Assembly (NCBI RefSeq): GCF_043290135.1
Contig: NC_134710.1
Coordinates: forward strand, 254,745,592-254,809,591
Direction: 5' to 3'
DNA from: Rhipicephalus microplus
Lineage: Eukaryota > Arthropoda > Arachnida > Ixodida > Ixodidae
Length of the DNA stretch: 64,000 nucleotides
The first letter of the stretch is position 1, and the number at the start of each line of letters is the position of its first letter. The position numbers and the translations under genes are program-made. The notes beneath the pieces were generated by a model. It searched no databases, was not told the DNA's origin, and saw only the letters and a program-made list of their open reading frames with translations. This document shows positions 45,026-57,625 of this stretch, piece after piece.

Positions 45026-45385
45026 CACGACTTCTCCAGTGAGGTTTTTGCTGCGGTGGCTACACAGCAAAGCACTCGCCTCACGGCCCTTGGACGCAAG
45101 GGTACGAACGAGTGAGGCACTTGTGCTAATGCCATGCATGTCCGCCATCGTTTTTATCATCACCAACTTTTGTCATCTATTCGCACCACATACACCTTTC
45201 ACGGCATGGTCATGATTTTATTACTTGTATGTTTTTACCCGCCTTACCGCGAGGAATTTTATGGCCCTTATACAGCCGGTAATCACAATCATTGTCCACA
45301 TTCCTTATCCCATGAACTGGCGCTCTTTGGCCATCAAATGGCCCTTGCGCCAAAAACACCATATATCATCATAACAAAGCAAAAT

Positions 45386-45757
45386 TTTTCTGAATTTTCT
45401 CACTTGGGTTAAAGACTTTATTTTGTGCAGACCTTCATTCACATCTGTTAATAACGACTACTTTTCTTCTGCTATTGTGACATTTGCTGTATTCTGTGGA
45501 AGTGTGCCCAGAGGAGGCCTATAGCCAGAGGGGTGCCCCAGAAATTTGTGCCCCCCCCCCCCCAAGATTTGCATGTTGTGTGTTGTCCTACTGAGCATAA
45601 GTAATGAAGAAAGACATTTTTCATGGCCATCAACATGTGTACCCCCCTCCGAAAAACATTCCTGGCTACAAGGCTGTCTCTTTATGAGCTCGTTATTTCT
45701 TCTTGCTCGTTCTTCATCGTTTGTTTCTACCTCGCAATATCTCCATGTGTATGAAAT
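45386..45757. other. No gene seen
   Basis: Short C run at 45551-45563. No coding signal. Confidence 0.5.
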
Positions 45758-45759
45758 AC

Positions 45760-47082
45760 AGGGTGTTTCAAGAAATGTGTCCAATATTCTCTAAAAATTA
45801 AAGAAAGGAGGCACTTAGGTGCTCATTGCGGCATCAGCTTTCCAGTGACAAAAGGAATCTTCGGATAGGCACAAATATTATTTGATTGATATGTGGGGTT
45901 TAACGTCCCAAAACCACCATATCATTATGGGAGATGCCGTAGTGGAGGGCTCTGGAAATTTCGACCACCTGGGTTTTTTTAACGTGCACCCAAATCTGAG
46001 CACACGGGCCTACAACATTTCCGCCACATCGGCAATGCAGCCGCCGCAGCCGAGATTCGAACCCGCGACCTGCGGGTCAGCAGCCGAGTACCATAGCCAC
46101 CAGACCACAGTGGCGGGGTGCACAAAATTAATTGCAGCAGTACTTATAGCAATTAAGGTAATTACCCCTTTTTACCAGTAGTAGTAGCTAGTCGAGTCCG
46201 ATGGGCAAATTCAAATTCTTTCTATGAAAAGTCTATGGCCACTTTGAAATTTTGGTGAAGCAGCCACTGATAATCACCGTGGAGTGTTGCAATCTGCCTA
46301 GTTTAGCTGTCGAAACAAAAACCGATGCACCAGACAGCACATCTACCATTCATTTCGACAACGCCCTCAATGACGACACTTTCTCTAGCCGTTATCAACC
46401 GTCAATTCAGACACTTTGCTTTGTGCCCGCTTATCGATGCTCACCTAATCTTCCCCCCAATGCAAGAGAAACAGTGTCGCAATGGATGGCATTGTCGAAG
46501 TGAATGGTAGATGCACTGTTTGGTGCGTCGGTTTTGGTTTCACCAGCTAAATTGAGCAGAATGCATCGCTCTGCGGTGATTACCAGTGGCCGCTTTTCCT
46601 AAATTTTAAACTGGCTATGAACTATTTGTAGGAAGTGGTTCAATTCATACATTCGACCCAACCAGCTATTAGCACTGGTTAAATAGATAATTCTGTTAAT
46701 TTCAATAATTACTGCCATAATTAATGTTTGTATTCATCTGAAGATAAGGTAAAGGTGTCAAACAACAGTTTTTTTTTTCAAAAGAAGTTCTTGGAATGCA
46801 TTCGATAAAAGGCATTTCTGGCAAGATGATGAAGTTATCTAATTTTAAAATATTTACCTAATTATGTATATCAATTCTTTAAGGGCTTTTCGCGCGAGCA
46901 TTATTAAATAAAGTTGCCACATTTGGTTCTTTTTTTCGGGAAGATGGTAAAATCCAAGGACACAAATAAAATATGTGCTGGCTGCCTGTCAACATGCTAC
47001 ACATTAAAAATAATTAGGCACTCATGTTTTAGCGGATACTCTGAAAAAAATTGTGAGCGTCACTTTATTTGAAAAACCTCTG
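45760..47082. mobile_element. Fold-back DNA transposon with long inverted arms
   Basis: Outer ends CAGGGTGTTTCAAGAAATGT (left) and the complement of CAGAGGTTTTTCAAATAAAG (right) are inverted repeats, and TA lies on both outer sides (45758-45759, 47083-47084). Inner arms 46264-46365 and 46488-46589 are both exactly 102 bp and about 82% complementary, separated by a 122-bp loop. Weaker complementarity continues outwards, so most of the element could fold back. It has no transposase. TA duplication with CAG/CTG ends suggests mobilisation by a Tc1/mariner-type transposase (inference). A SINE interrupts the left arm. Confidence 0.75.
45880..46119 (-). mobile_element. tRNA-derived SINE inside the fold-back element
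   Basis: A full-length minus-strand copy: ATTTGATTGATATG tail on the left; complement of a good B-box (GATTCGAACCCGCGACC) and A-box at the right. GCACAAA at 45869-45875 and 46119-46125 is the probable target duplication, so the last base is shared with it. It is younger than the fold-back element. Confidence 0.88.
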
Positions 47083-47084
47083 TA

Positions 47085-49989
47085 TCCAGCATCAAAAACT
47101 TGCCTCTGTGATAGAGCTATAAATATGCACAAAATTTCATATTAAAGCTTTATGTTCAAGCTATGATAGGTGGAATTATTGGAGAGTGTTATTTTTGAAT
47201 TCGAAAAATATTCTTTTTTGAAATATGTATCTGCACCAGCTTCTCACCTACGTAGCTCAAGCGATATGACACACTCGCAAGGGCAATCTTCAGCAGAATC
47301 CCACTGACCTATTATACAGAGAGCACGTTTGGTGTTCTCTACAGAGCAATTGAAATGGGAATAGGGTTATCATCTGCATTCCATTGCCAGTGGATGGGGG
47401 CTACAAGGACTGGGTTCAGTGTGGTGACTTACAGGTTAGGCGTGCGCTTTATAGATATAAAGTCAGACATCCTGCTTTCGCGGGGAGTTTTTCAAATGCA
47501 GTAGGCGTGTTTTATACACTTATTAAAAATATTTACTCATGTTCAGTACATATGTCTTATAGCATGCTTGTTGCATTGATACAAGACACTGATGAACGCT
47601 ATCGTAAAACAACCATTTCTTATTTCTCCGGCTTTCAGGAGAGCAACGTGCTCCCTGAGACCCAATGCCTGTCATATGAATACATAAGGGAAATTAAAAA
47701 CTGCTAGCCAAGGCGATAGTTTCGTTTATGTTGTGCGTAAGGGATAGTTGCGTACTTTATACTTTTTAACGGCTTGATGGCTCATCTGGGAGTCATCACC
47801 AGTGGCGTAGTCAGGAAGGCAAAAGGAGCTGCCTAACCCCCCCCCCCCATCAACACATTCCAGGTATTTTTTATCTTAAAGCTGTGGATTACCCTTCTAC
47901 TTTGACCCGTTTGTGAAAGGGTAGTTTATCAATGACTCAGCAGAAGGCGCTACTGTGAGTGACAGACAGACGGATTCACGGTTACCGATAAAACTCTCTG
48001 AAACTTCATCCTACACATCATCATTCACTTCGTACATATGCTGTGATTTTCTGAGTTCTCCTTGTGCATACCTACATGCACACATACAACCAACAAGAAT
48101 GTATATAAAGTATGACAGAAGTCGCCTACCCTTCAAACATTACGCCCACGCGAAAAATATCTTTTTGCTGCGCTACTGGTCTCCACGCTCTGGAGACATT
48201 CATGTAGTGCACCTCTGTTGGCAATGAAATGCAGTTGATAGCCCCTTTCCAGTTTCAATGGCTCCGCTTCAAGCTTGCTGTGTGTATCCCAGGTCTGTGG
48301 AAGTCTGTTGAAGATTGCCCTTGCGAGTGCTTCTTGCCGCTTGAGTTAAGTAGGGGTGAAGCTGGTAAAGTTAAGTAGGGGTAAAGATACACAATTTCAA
48401 AACAATACTTCTTGAGTTTAAAAAATAATACTCTTTAGTAACTTCACCTATATTGAGGTAGTACATAGAGGTTCAAAATGAAATGTTGTGCATGTTTTTG
48501 ACCTACCACCAAGGTAAGCTTTTTGATGTTGAATATGGAGCTTTTTCCAAAAAAAGTGAAATTCACAATTTTTTGAGACTATCTGCTAAACTTCAGTGCA
48601 TAAATTATTTTTAAATTGTAGCATGTCACGAAGGTCGCCAGCACATATTTTATTTGTGTCTTTAGAATTTGCCATGCTACCAGAAAAAAACCTCAAACCT
48701 TGCAACTTTATTCAATATTGCCCGCGGGAAAAAGCTCTCGAAGAATTGATGTACAATAGTAAGTCATTATTTTTTGTTGGATCACTTCATTATCTTGCTG
48801 GAAATGCCGTTTATTGAGTGCATTTCTAAACGACTTTCGAAAAAAATTGTTTGACGACTTTTAACTCAGTCGGCGCCACAGACTCTCATCACTAGGGAGC
48901 AAAAGTTTTGGCAATGGAATTAAATGACCAGGACAAATTTCCAACTTGAAGAAACGTGAAAATGTTTTCAGCCATATTCGTCAGGATCAAAAAAACGCTG
49001 GGTGATTTTGCATGCGATAATCCTAATCATTACATTGTTTGATACATTGAATTACTCCTTCATTATTTTTACCTCAACAAATATTGTTAGCGAATATTTT
49101 GGTGTGTTTATGAAGTTGTTTGTGCTTTCAGTCCTTTCATTCTGTATGATACCTATTTTTATCTAGTATGTGTGATCATTTATTTTTGTGCTGCAAGCCA
49201 GTGCCTCTAACAGGGCCTACTAGGAGTCTTGAAATGAATAAAATAATTGTGCTCGCACTGTTTTTTGCTCTGTACTCGCCTGTTGGGGTTGTGCTGACAA
49301 AATGTTTTTCTTCTGTTTCAGAAAAGAAGTGTGCACAATACTGTTAGAATAGGAAAAAAACGCAGGTGCTTTGGGTATCAGGAAGTTATGATATTCCTTT
49401 TTCGTATTTGAAATTTCAGATACAAAGCCGCCAAAATAAAATAAATTTTGACAATTTTTGTTCACACAATTTGTAGCATGTCTGTGCTGTACTTGGTTTT
49501 ATGATCATGGGAAAATAATATTCGGTTTCAGTCAATAGGAAACTGGTACATGTTGGTTTTTTAACATTTGAAATCACTTCGTAAATTTTTTAGCATGTGC
49601 AGGTGCAGTCAAAAGTTCCCAGGTGACGCTGCCACAGGATTAGTTAGAATAGTGGCCTGGGAAAATTTGAATGACCTTGTACTTGCAGAAGAAAGATCTG
49701 CTGATTAGGTATGCCTCATGTTGAATCTAATGAAATCACGTTTGTTATTTACGGACACGTAGCAATAGTATTACGAATAATGTGTGAGAAATGGCCTTAC
49801 GGAGCAGATGTTGTTCCGTAGCAGCCATTACTTTATTTCTTCATCGTGGAGATCTCTATTAAAGATGAATGGGCTGTACGTTCTATGTGTTCTACGTGAT
49901 CCCTGGTGTACTATTTTCTTTTTACGGAAGTGGTTGGCAGCATGTTACCTACGCCTTTTTACGTAATCAAAGGAAAATATTTTTTGCAG
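47085..49989. other. No gene seen
   Basis: About 2.9 kb of AT-rich DNA. The longest open frame, 107 codons at 47384-47707, has no recognisable domain. A C11 run lies near 47838. Confidence 0.5.
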
Positions 49990-52218
49990 GGTGAGGGCAT
50001 CTCTCAAGTGTTTTGCCCACAGATGACACAGCTGCTTTCTGCAGTAGCAGTACCAATAGCCAAGTTGACACCTTGTGCAGGGGAAGAGATGCCGAATTTA
50101 GCCCCACAGTGGCAATCCCGAGAAGAGGAAACCCCTATTTTGTCTGTACCTTCAACGTCAACCCTTGCGGAAGATCAGAATGAAATGGCGTATGCTAAGA
50201 TTTCAGGCGTCAGAACCGCACTGGATCTCCTGTAATGTCTCCTTGCTCAAACTCAAAACCTAAAAAGGGCAACGATAATGCCAGTGCACTTATTAAAGAG
50301 AGTATTTTAGAAGCTGCCGTTGCTAAAGTGTTTCACTCGTCAACATAGATACAATGAAAATAGTAAAGTAGAATTGTAGGTATTTAATTTCTGCTTCTAC
50401 TGACTTACTTTGCTTAATTAATTAATAATATTCGGATATATTTTTATTACAACAAACCTGGCTTAGCCCCGCTAAGAATTATCATGTAAACAATTTTAGA
50501 GCATTTCGGCTTGACCGTTCATTACTAGGAGGTGGTCTAATTATACTAGTCCAATACATTTTGCCATACAGTGAGCATAGCTTTTCAGCTTATGTCCTCA
50601 TACAGTGAAATTTTGGCAATAGACCTCAGTCTGCCAGGGCACTGCCCTTTTTCACTTATAAACGCATATTTTCCTACGGGTTTGCATAATACTCACCAAT
50701 TATATACTGCCTTGGCTAATTGCAAGAATGATTTCTTTCTGACTGATGATTTCAACTCGCACCATGTTTCGTGGGGATTTCGAACAGACCCTTCCGGTAT
50801 TCCTCTGTGGGATCAGATGATTAATAAAAACCTTACCTGCCTGAATGAAAGACAGTCTATGTTTATTCGCGGACGGACACGATCAGTATTAGGTCTTACG
50901 TATTGCAGCTCGAGTGTTCCAATGAAGTCTTGGAAAACAATTTATTTATCTTCAAACAGTGACTATCTCCCTGTATACTTCGAAATCTCATGTCCTGTGA
51001 AATCTATTGAAAGGACAGAAAAAACACTGATCAATCATAAAAAATTAAAGGCTGCTTGCGTTCAAATACTAGGGCAGTGTCCAGTAGCCAAAATGAATAT
51101 TTCGACAGAAATGTCTGTTTCGCTTTAGAAATATCCAAGAACACTTCAGAATTTGTAATTGCTTCGGCGTCAACCAAAAGTGCCGAACCTAGTAGATGGT
51201 GAAAAATGAGTGCACACGAGACTATAGAAGAAGAAAAGCTGCATGAAAAAGACATATATGTAATAAGAGTCCAAAAAATTGGAAGGATTATCAGTTCATT
51301 GCGGCAACAGTTAAACGCACTGTATCGCGAGCAAAAGAGCAACATGACCAAGAACATTTCGAATACTTGTTTAAATTGAATAACAAACGTGCTTTATTCA
51401 ATTTCCTTCGTGGTAGGAAGAAAACTCCTATACCAGCAAACGTTGACTCAGTAGTTCACACCTCACAAGAACTACAGGAATCATTAAATCAATTGGCTGA
51501 ACGATTAGAAAACAGGTTCTCAACGCATCTTTCTTATTCGGCTTACACAGCAGCCATCTATGACTACACAGAAATATCTACTTCTGAATTAAATCAGGCT
51601 ATTGAAAGATTGCCAAATGCAGCACCGGAGCCCTGATGTAATAAAAAATACAATGCTAAAAATACTACACAATGAATATCCAAATGATCTTTTAGGTCTC
51701 GTGACCCTTAGAATTGCATGGATCCCTTATGGATGGAAGATTGCGAAAATATACTATTGCTTAAGAAACAAGGGGCAGACTATAATTGAGACAACATATG
51801 ACCGATAGTCTTAACACCAAATGTAGTAAAACTTATTGAAAGGGTACTTCACTGTCATATAATTAGGCTTATTATTGAGAAACAACTGTTGAGTTCTTCC
51901 CAAATTGGCTTTGGATCTGGATATTCTATATGGCATGCACATGTAGATCTGGAAAGTCGTACTCGTATTGTCCGTGACAAAAAGCAGTATGCGGCTTTAT
52001 TAACGTTAGACATGTGTCAAGCATACGATAGTGTAGAGTATTCTATCATAATTATTCAGTTATCGAGTCATGGACTTCCACCTTATATAGTAGCATGGGT
52101 GACGGAATTTTTAAGTGGAAGGGAATTATATTGTTATCAAGGCGGTTTCTCTTCCTGCAAGCACAAGCAAACCCAAGGTGTGCCTCAGGGGTCAACCAAA
52201 AGTGCCGAACCTAGTAGA
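49990..52218 (+). pseudogene. Decayed I-like LINE, 3'-truncated in RT
   Basis: In order: an ORF1 C-terminal piece (49990-50350, Ser/Glu-rich, continuing in another frame as KPKKGNDNASALIKESILEA); endonuclease (50470-51128, LINAYFPTG, DFNSHHVSWGFRTDPSG, SNSDYLPVYFE); and RT (51200-52190, LTLDMCQAYDSVEY, TQGVPQGS). Many stops and frameshifts are present. The RT stops right after its GVPQGS motif, where a second copy of a 28-bp segment from 51169-51196 occurs at 52191-52218. The YxDD motif, thumb and 3' UTR are missing. It is older and more decayed than the LINE at 39-45 kb. Confidence 0.75.
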
Positions 52219-53401
52219 CGTTCGCCAAAGTGCAACTCTCAGCTCAAGAGATCACATTATCCCTAAGCACTCACTAAAATAACAAAATGAAAGGAATGGA
52301 CATCTCGTACTACATGCTCGTTTGCTGAATGTAGCCTTATGTCAGCCCATGTTTTCAAAGAACGCACAGGACGTTGCTATGCGCCCTAGCACGACCTCAT
52401 ACTCTCCTTCAAAGAACGCTAGCATACCACCACACACCTAACCATAGGCCATTTCCCTGTAACTCAACTAAGCTCAACTGAACACGTGTCCCAACGTAAA
52501 TGTTCACAAAGAGGAACACGCAAAGAAAATTACTCTTGATGCCGTACACGTCAGGAGCGCGTAACAAAACATGCGTAAGTTTTGTGCCCAAAAACCCTGT
52601 ATGAGCATGACCCTGTATAAAAAACCCCTGTATAATCAAGAGCATTTCCAAAATTGCTTCTAGTTTTATTCAGAAACGTTTACTAACAATGATGATCTCC
52701 TCTCTTAAGACGGTCGACAACTTCGCGCTACACAACAAAAGGTGCGAAGCATACAAACCACAGCTCCACTCGACAACGCTACCACGCTTTCAAAATTAGA
52801 GGGGGCGTACTAATCTGCATTCACAACAAACGTGCTCTTACACAAAATAAAAACTCATTGCACGCACTTGGCTGCCTGATGCGGGTCACTGCTCTCGCAT
52901 AAGGCTTAATAACTTAACACCGAACACTTATAAGGCTTACAAAAAAATCTAGAAATGAAAAGCTGTATCTGAACAAACTAGCCAGAGAGATGACAAAAGA
53001 ATATTACTTTAAAGTAAAAAATACACAAACATATATACTTCCAAGTAAATTACAGCTTACAGCTGTCTCTCGCTCTTCAATCATACACGCGGTGGTCGCG
53101 GCCTTGGCGGATTTGGAAAATGCCCGAGACTACAACGCGCACGGGCTAAAAACTGAACTGCGCAGTCACGCCTCATTCGCGATTTTAGCCTGCCTCTGTC
53201 AGGTTCGCGGAGGGGAGCCGAGCAATGCGTGGGAAAGAGGGGCCATGCCCTCTTTGGGCTTGCACGTGCGTGGTGCTTAGTTACGGTGGCCTTTTTTCTA
53301 GGACCCCTTGGAAACTCTTGTCCACGCAAAGCTCTGTATCTCCACCGGACACTCTGTCCGAGAATGCGCGCCATCGCCTACCGTTTCGCCGCTTGCGCCT
53401 T
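52219..53401. other. Unassigned DNA, possibly internal part of the next element
   Basis: No gene is recognised. It may be the non-coding 3' part of the minus-strand retroelement whose gag-like frame begins to the right, but no LTR marks its end. Confidence 0.35.
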
Positions 53402-54808
53402 TTAGTGCGCGCCACAAAGACCCTTTCGTTGACTGGCGAATGAGCTACCCTCTTTTCTTACTCCCAGATGCTTGCTTCCTCCTTCTTGCCTTCGTGTTGT
53501 CGCGCGCGTACGCTTCACCCTTTTACGGTGACGTTTGCGACCGACTTTTCCTGCACTGTTAAGAACATCACCTCGGGTTGCATCATCGGCAGTTGTACAG
53601 CTCAAGGATGTTTCTGCACCACCTTCCACAGCACTTCGGCCGTTCGATTTCCCAGCACTGTTGTCATGCCGGTCTGATTCACTTGTGCTAAATCTGCACT
53701 CGCGCACACCCTGAAACGCGCTGTGGGTAGAAGTCATAGACCGGTGCTCTCCACGTATTCCTATTCGCGAAACCGCTTTCCTCTTACTTTTCATCCGGTT
53801 GCTCGGACGCATGCAAACCGACTTAGACGTCGATGCAGCATGCCTAGTACTATATATAAGCTCAAAGGTTTTGAGCGTTCTTTTACGCGCGTAGTACTTT
53901 TTGCCTCACTCGCTGCTCTCTGACGTCTCTTGCGGCTTGTTGCTGAGTTTCCCGATCGCAACTCAAGCTCGTCAACCCTCTCACAGCTTGCGTCAGCTAT
54001 CGAATGCACGCAGTCTAAATGAGTTTCTAAAAAAACATCTCTTTCGCACTCTAGACTGGCGGAAAGCTCAGCACACTTAGGAACAATGACGCCGTTTTTC
54101 CCTGAACAACCTCGCTCGCATTCCTGGGAGCTGTCCACTACGGCACTGTTCTCATCCTCTACTTTCGCTGCTTCTCCTGAGCTTTCTCCGTTGTCCTTGA
54201 CTACTTTCACAATGTTTGCAAGATCCACCATCGTGACAACCAGAGTTGAGGTGTCTACCAGCTTTTGTACAGCTATCCTAGCTGTTTCGCTAGCATTTTA
54301 CTGGCCCAGCCCCTCGTCGCACTCGCTCTGGCCTTTGTCGGCCTCTCTACTTAGCACAGCATCTTTAGCAGCTCTCAAACTTGATTCGTTTTTAAATCTT
54401 CTGCTATATTCACACGCCCTAGCCTTTTCTACGGCTCTGAACTGGACCTCACGCATTTTTTTCTCGCACACTTACGAATGGCTGACACTTCCACATTGCT
54501 TCAACATTACGTTCTAGTATTTCAATTTCTTTCTCTCGTTCTCCTATTTCCTTTTCTTCTCTTTCTCTTTTCTTTTTTCGTTCCTCCAACCTTTTGAAAG
54601 CTTCTAACGCGTATCCAATGACCTCCTCACTGGTTTCTTGAAAATTCCGCTCTAAATTTTGTGACCAGCCCATTCTTTCCGCAACCTTAATAGCTAGGTC
54701 ATCGCAAACATACAAAAGACCATCTTTTAGCAGTGTCTTCACCCCCATAATTGCTGTTCTACTTTGGTCCTGCATCTCGCACAAATGTAGGAGATTCCTG
54801 AAACTCAT
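53402..54808 (-). pseudogene. gag-like ORF of an LTR retroelement, decayed
   Basis: Minus-strand coding from 54808 (MSFRNLLHLCEMQDQSRTAI). A long charged coiled coil (RLEERKKKREREEKEIGERE) follows. After a frameshift in the A7 run at 54457, more acidic and basic sequence runs on to an Arg/Lys-rich C-terminus (RKRHRKRVKRTRATTRR). There is no zinc knuckle and no protease, RT or integrase downstream. The position about 140 bp downstream of a tRNA-like primer-binding site makes gag the likely identity. A host coiled-coil protein is the alternative. Confidence 0.45.
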
Positions 54809-54950
54809 TGAGCACTCAGACTAGGTAATCTTCCAAACTCAGAATCAAACAATCCAACTTCTACTCTAATTCACACCCACAAAATGAAGCCTGGAAAGTC
54901 AAAGCGAAGACCAAGTACTCACCACAACACACCACCATGTCGCGAGGTCC

Positions 54951-54969
54951 ATCTCACCGCTGCCAACCA
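54951..54969 (-). promoter_or_regulatory. Primer-binding site, tRNA-Leu-like
   Basis: On the minus strand TGGTTGGCAGCGGTGAGAT matches the complement of a metazoan tRNA-Leu 3' end (TGGTGGCAGCGGTGGGAT) apart from one inserted T and one A/G change. This marks the LTR/leader boundary. Confidence 0.55.
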
Positions 54970-55834
54970 GTCGTAAAGGGCTCGAGGTCGATGGCAGGTA
55001 CGGCTACCCGCCGTCGTCCGCATAGCCGATGCTCGCCAGTGAGGAGATGCGTTCGTAAAAGGGATAAAACTAATATTTATCTACATAATAGTTGAAACAT
55101 GGGAACTGTACAGAGATTCAGCTCATGATTATCCCATATTTACAAAATGCTTCGGCTTTATAGCCTTTTGATTCTTTACACGGCAGTACGAAGAAGGCGG
55201 TGACCACTGTTGCCGCGAATCAGGTGACGTAATGTCTCAGTGGTCCACCCATCGGAAAGGGTGCAGAAATTGGGCCACCCGTGAGAATAAGAACGTGGGT
55301 GAGAATGTTCAATGGTCCTCACGAGTGCACCACACAATGACGCACTCGGCCCACGCCTTGAAGGCACCGCAGGGCGAGGAGGAGGTAGAGTCCGGAGAGG
55401 AAAAGTTGAGCTCCTCTGGGGAGATGGCCGCTGACACAAACGCCAGCAGCGGTCCATGGCTGCTTTCAGCTACATGCTTCCAGAAGTCTCTCGAACATGG
55501 CAGTCCAAACGCTCGATCTCTGAGAACGGCTTCTTGGACGACTTCCCACGCTTCCGGACTGTCGGGGTTTTTGTGGCAATTTCACGTCGGCGACGACAGC
55601 CGAATCGAGAGGTTGACTCCAAGAGAGCTGCCACAGTGGCGCCGTCCCACGCTGTTCGAACCCGTTCAACATAAGGGTTGTCTCGTGAAGCTTTTGTTGA
55701 AACCCGGCCACTACCTGGAACCTCTACAGGACAGCGTCTTGTTGACGGGGCGCCGATTGGGTTGAAAGCATCCTAGCAGTTCGGCTTACGTACAATAGCG
55801 TTTGCCCAGATGAACCTCCGTGCCAAATGTAACA
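54970..55834 (-). repeat. Candidate 5' LTR of the gag-like element
   Basis: It ends next to the primer-binding site. On the minus strand it begins TGTTACATTTGGCACGG at 55834. A TATA box (GGCTATAAAGC, about 55156-55166) and an AATATTAG/AAATA region downstream fit U3-R-U5 order. No second LTR is found in the window, so the length of about 865 bp is tentative. Confidence 0.4.
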
Positions 55835-56492
55835 CCTGGAATAGTGCACGTCATGGTTTCGTCCCGTCGACGTGGACATTAGAGGTTCCGGGGCCCTGAC
55901 CTACTGACATCAGACAGTCCAGTTGTGCCCTGCTCTCGACCATCGCCGAGAAGCCCCGCTGTACCTTCCACCTTCACTCCTGCACGATGCCAGCTGACAG
56001 CAGCAACGCCAGGATGCCTGAAAACCAATTCCGGTTTGGTCTCCCTGATCCCTGGGGAGGCCCGGCTTCCCAGCGAGGTCCTCCGTCATCCAGCGAGAAA
56101 TTCGGGACCTCCGAACCGCCACCGAAGTGCCATACGTCGGACTCGCTGACTAATCAAGAGCAGCCACGAGCGATCAGTGAGTCCCTTCCATGCCTATGAC
56201 TTCGCACACGGGCGTCGCACCTAGCGGACATTACCACGCTTTGCTGCCCCTCCGCAAGGCGCGTACGCTATCCCGCCCAGGGCCACGAACACTAGCGTTA
56301 CTTCCTTTGCTTTCTTTTGCAAACATGTAATGTTGTCATGTGTTTATTTTGTTACTATTGTGTTTCTCCTTTATCATCGTTTTTAGCAGCAGTTACAAAG
56401 CTGGACTGAGGTTAGATGTTGCTCATAGCAGCGTGATTTTAAATGCATCAGTGACGTCCGGCTGAATTTGCAAAGCGGTATACGGCAAATTT
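55835..56492. other. Unassigned, possibly retroelement internal DNA
   Basis: GC-rich to about 56290, then AT-rich. It lies just before a polypurine tract and LTR-like sequence, so it may be the 3' end of an internal region. Short plus-strand open frames carry no domain. Confidence 0.35.
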
Positions 56493-56938
56493 AGGAAAGG
56501 GGGGTGTGGGAATCGAGGCTAGCCCACAGCCATTGCGCAGGTTTTGCTACCTTTTTCTGCCATTCTCACCTTGACATGACTCTCCCCTCCTCCATGGTCT
56601 GTCGCACTCGGGGAGTGGGATTCATGATTAACCTCTTTCCCCCGGTAGCGGATGTCGAGTGTGGCACAGTACGCAGAGTCTCTCTGGAGGCGGAAATGTT
56701 GTATGCCCGTGTGCTCAGATTTGGGTGCACGTTAAAGAACCCCAGGTGGTCGAAATTTCCGGAGCCCTCCACTACGGCGTCTCTCATAATCATATGGTGG
56801 TTTTGGGACGCTATACCCCACATATAAATCAAGTCTCTCGGGTCGTGTCGGGAGTGGGTCAGAAAGAATCTCTCCGGGATGCGAGTTTAATAACCTAGTG
56901 GGAGCACGCATATCTTTCCCATTCGTTGGTTCCTGCTG
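56493..56938 (+). repeat. Candidate LTR interrupted by a SINE
   Basis: AGGAAAGGGGGG (about 56494-56505) is polypurine-tract-like. The LTR would start at TGTGGGAATCGAGGC and end at about 56938, just before TTTGGGGCTCGTCCG. That resembles the tRNA-Pro primer-binding site (TGGGGGCTCGTCC) with a G missing. A GAGTTTAATAAC polyadenylation-like signal lies near 56883-56894. The terminal CA is not preserved. The SINE at 56685-56831 sits inside. Confidence 0.45.
56685..56831 (+). mobile_element. 5'-truncated SINE, 8-bp TSD
   Basis: It lacks the tRNA-like head and starts at TGGAGGCGGAAATG within the body. Its 3' tail is CACATATAAATCA. AGTCTCTC duplications lie at 56677-56684 and 56832-56839. The clean TSD shows that 5' truncation happened at insertion, as LINE-style target-primed reverse transcription predicts. 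Confidence 0.9.
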
Positions 56939-57549
<611 letters not shown>

Positions 57550-57625
57550 TAGCCTCCGATTCAAGAAAGCATCGTTCCGATGCTTTATAATCAAAGCGGT
57601 TTGTACTCGTTGGAAACGCATGAGT

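Larger units (their letters stand above)
39357..45371 (+). mobile_element. Full-length I-group LINE with 14-bp TSD
   Basis: TAACAAAGCAAAAT at 39343-39356 and again at 45372-45385 brackets exactly 6015 bp, fixing both ends. Contents: GC-rich 5' UTR (39357-39842), ORF1 with zinc knuckles, ORF2 with endonuclease, RT and RNase H, and a 3' UTR of about 345 bp ending CATATATCATCATA. The RNase H domain and knuckled ORF1 point to the I group. Both ORFs are broken, yet the duplication is perfect, so the copy may have been defective at insertion or decayed quickly. It contains the nested insertion at 41331-41543. Confidence 0.93.
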
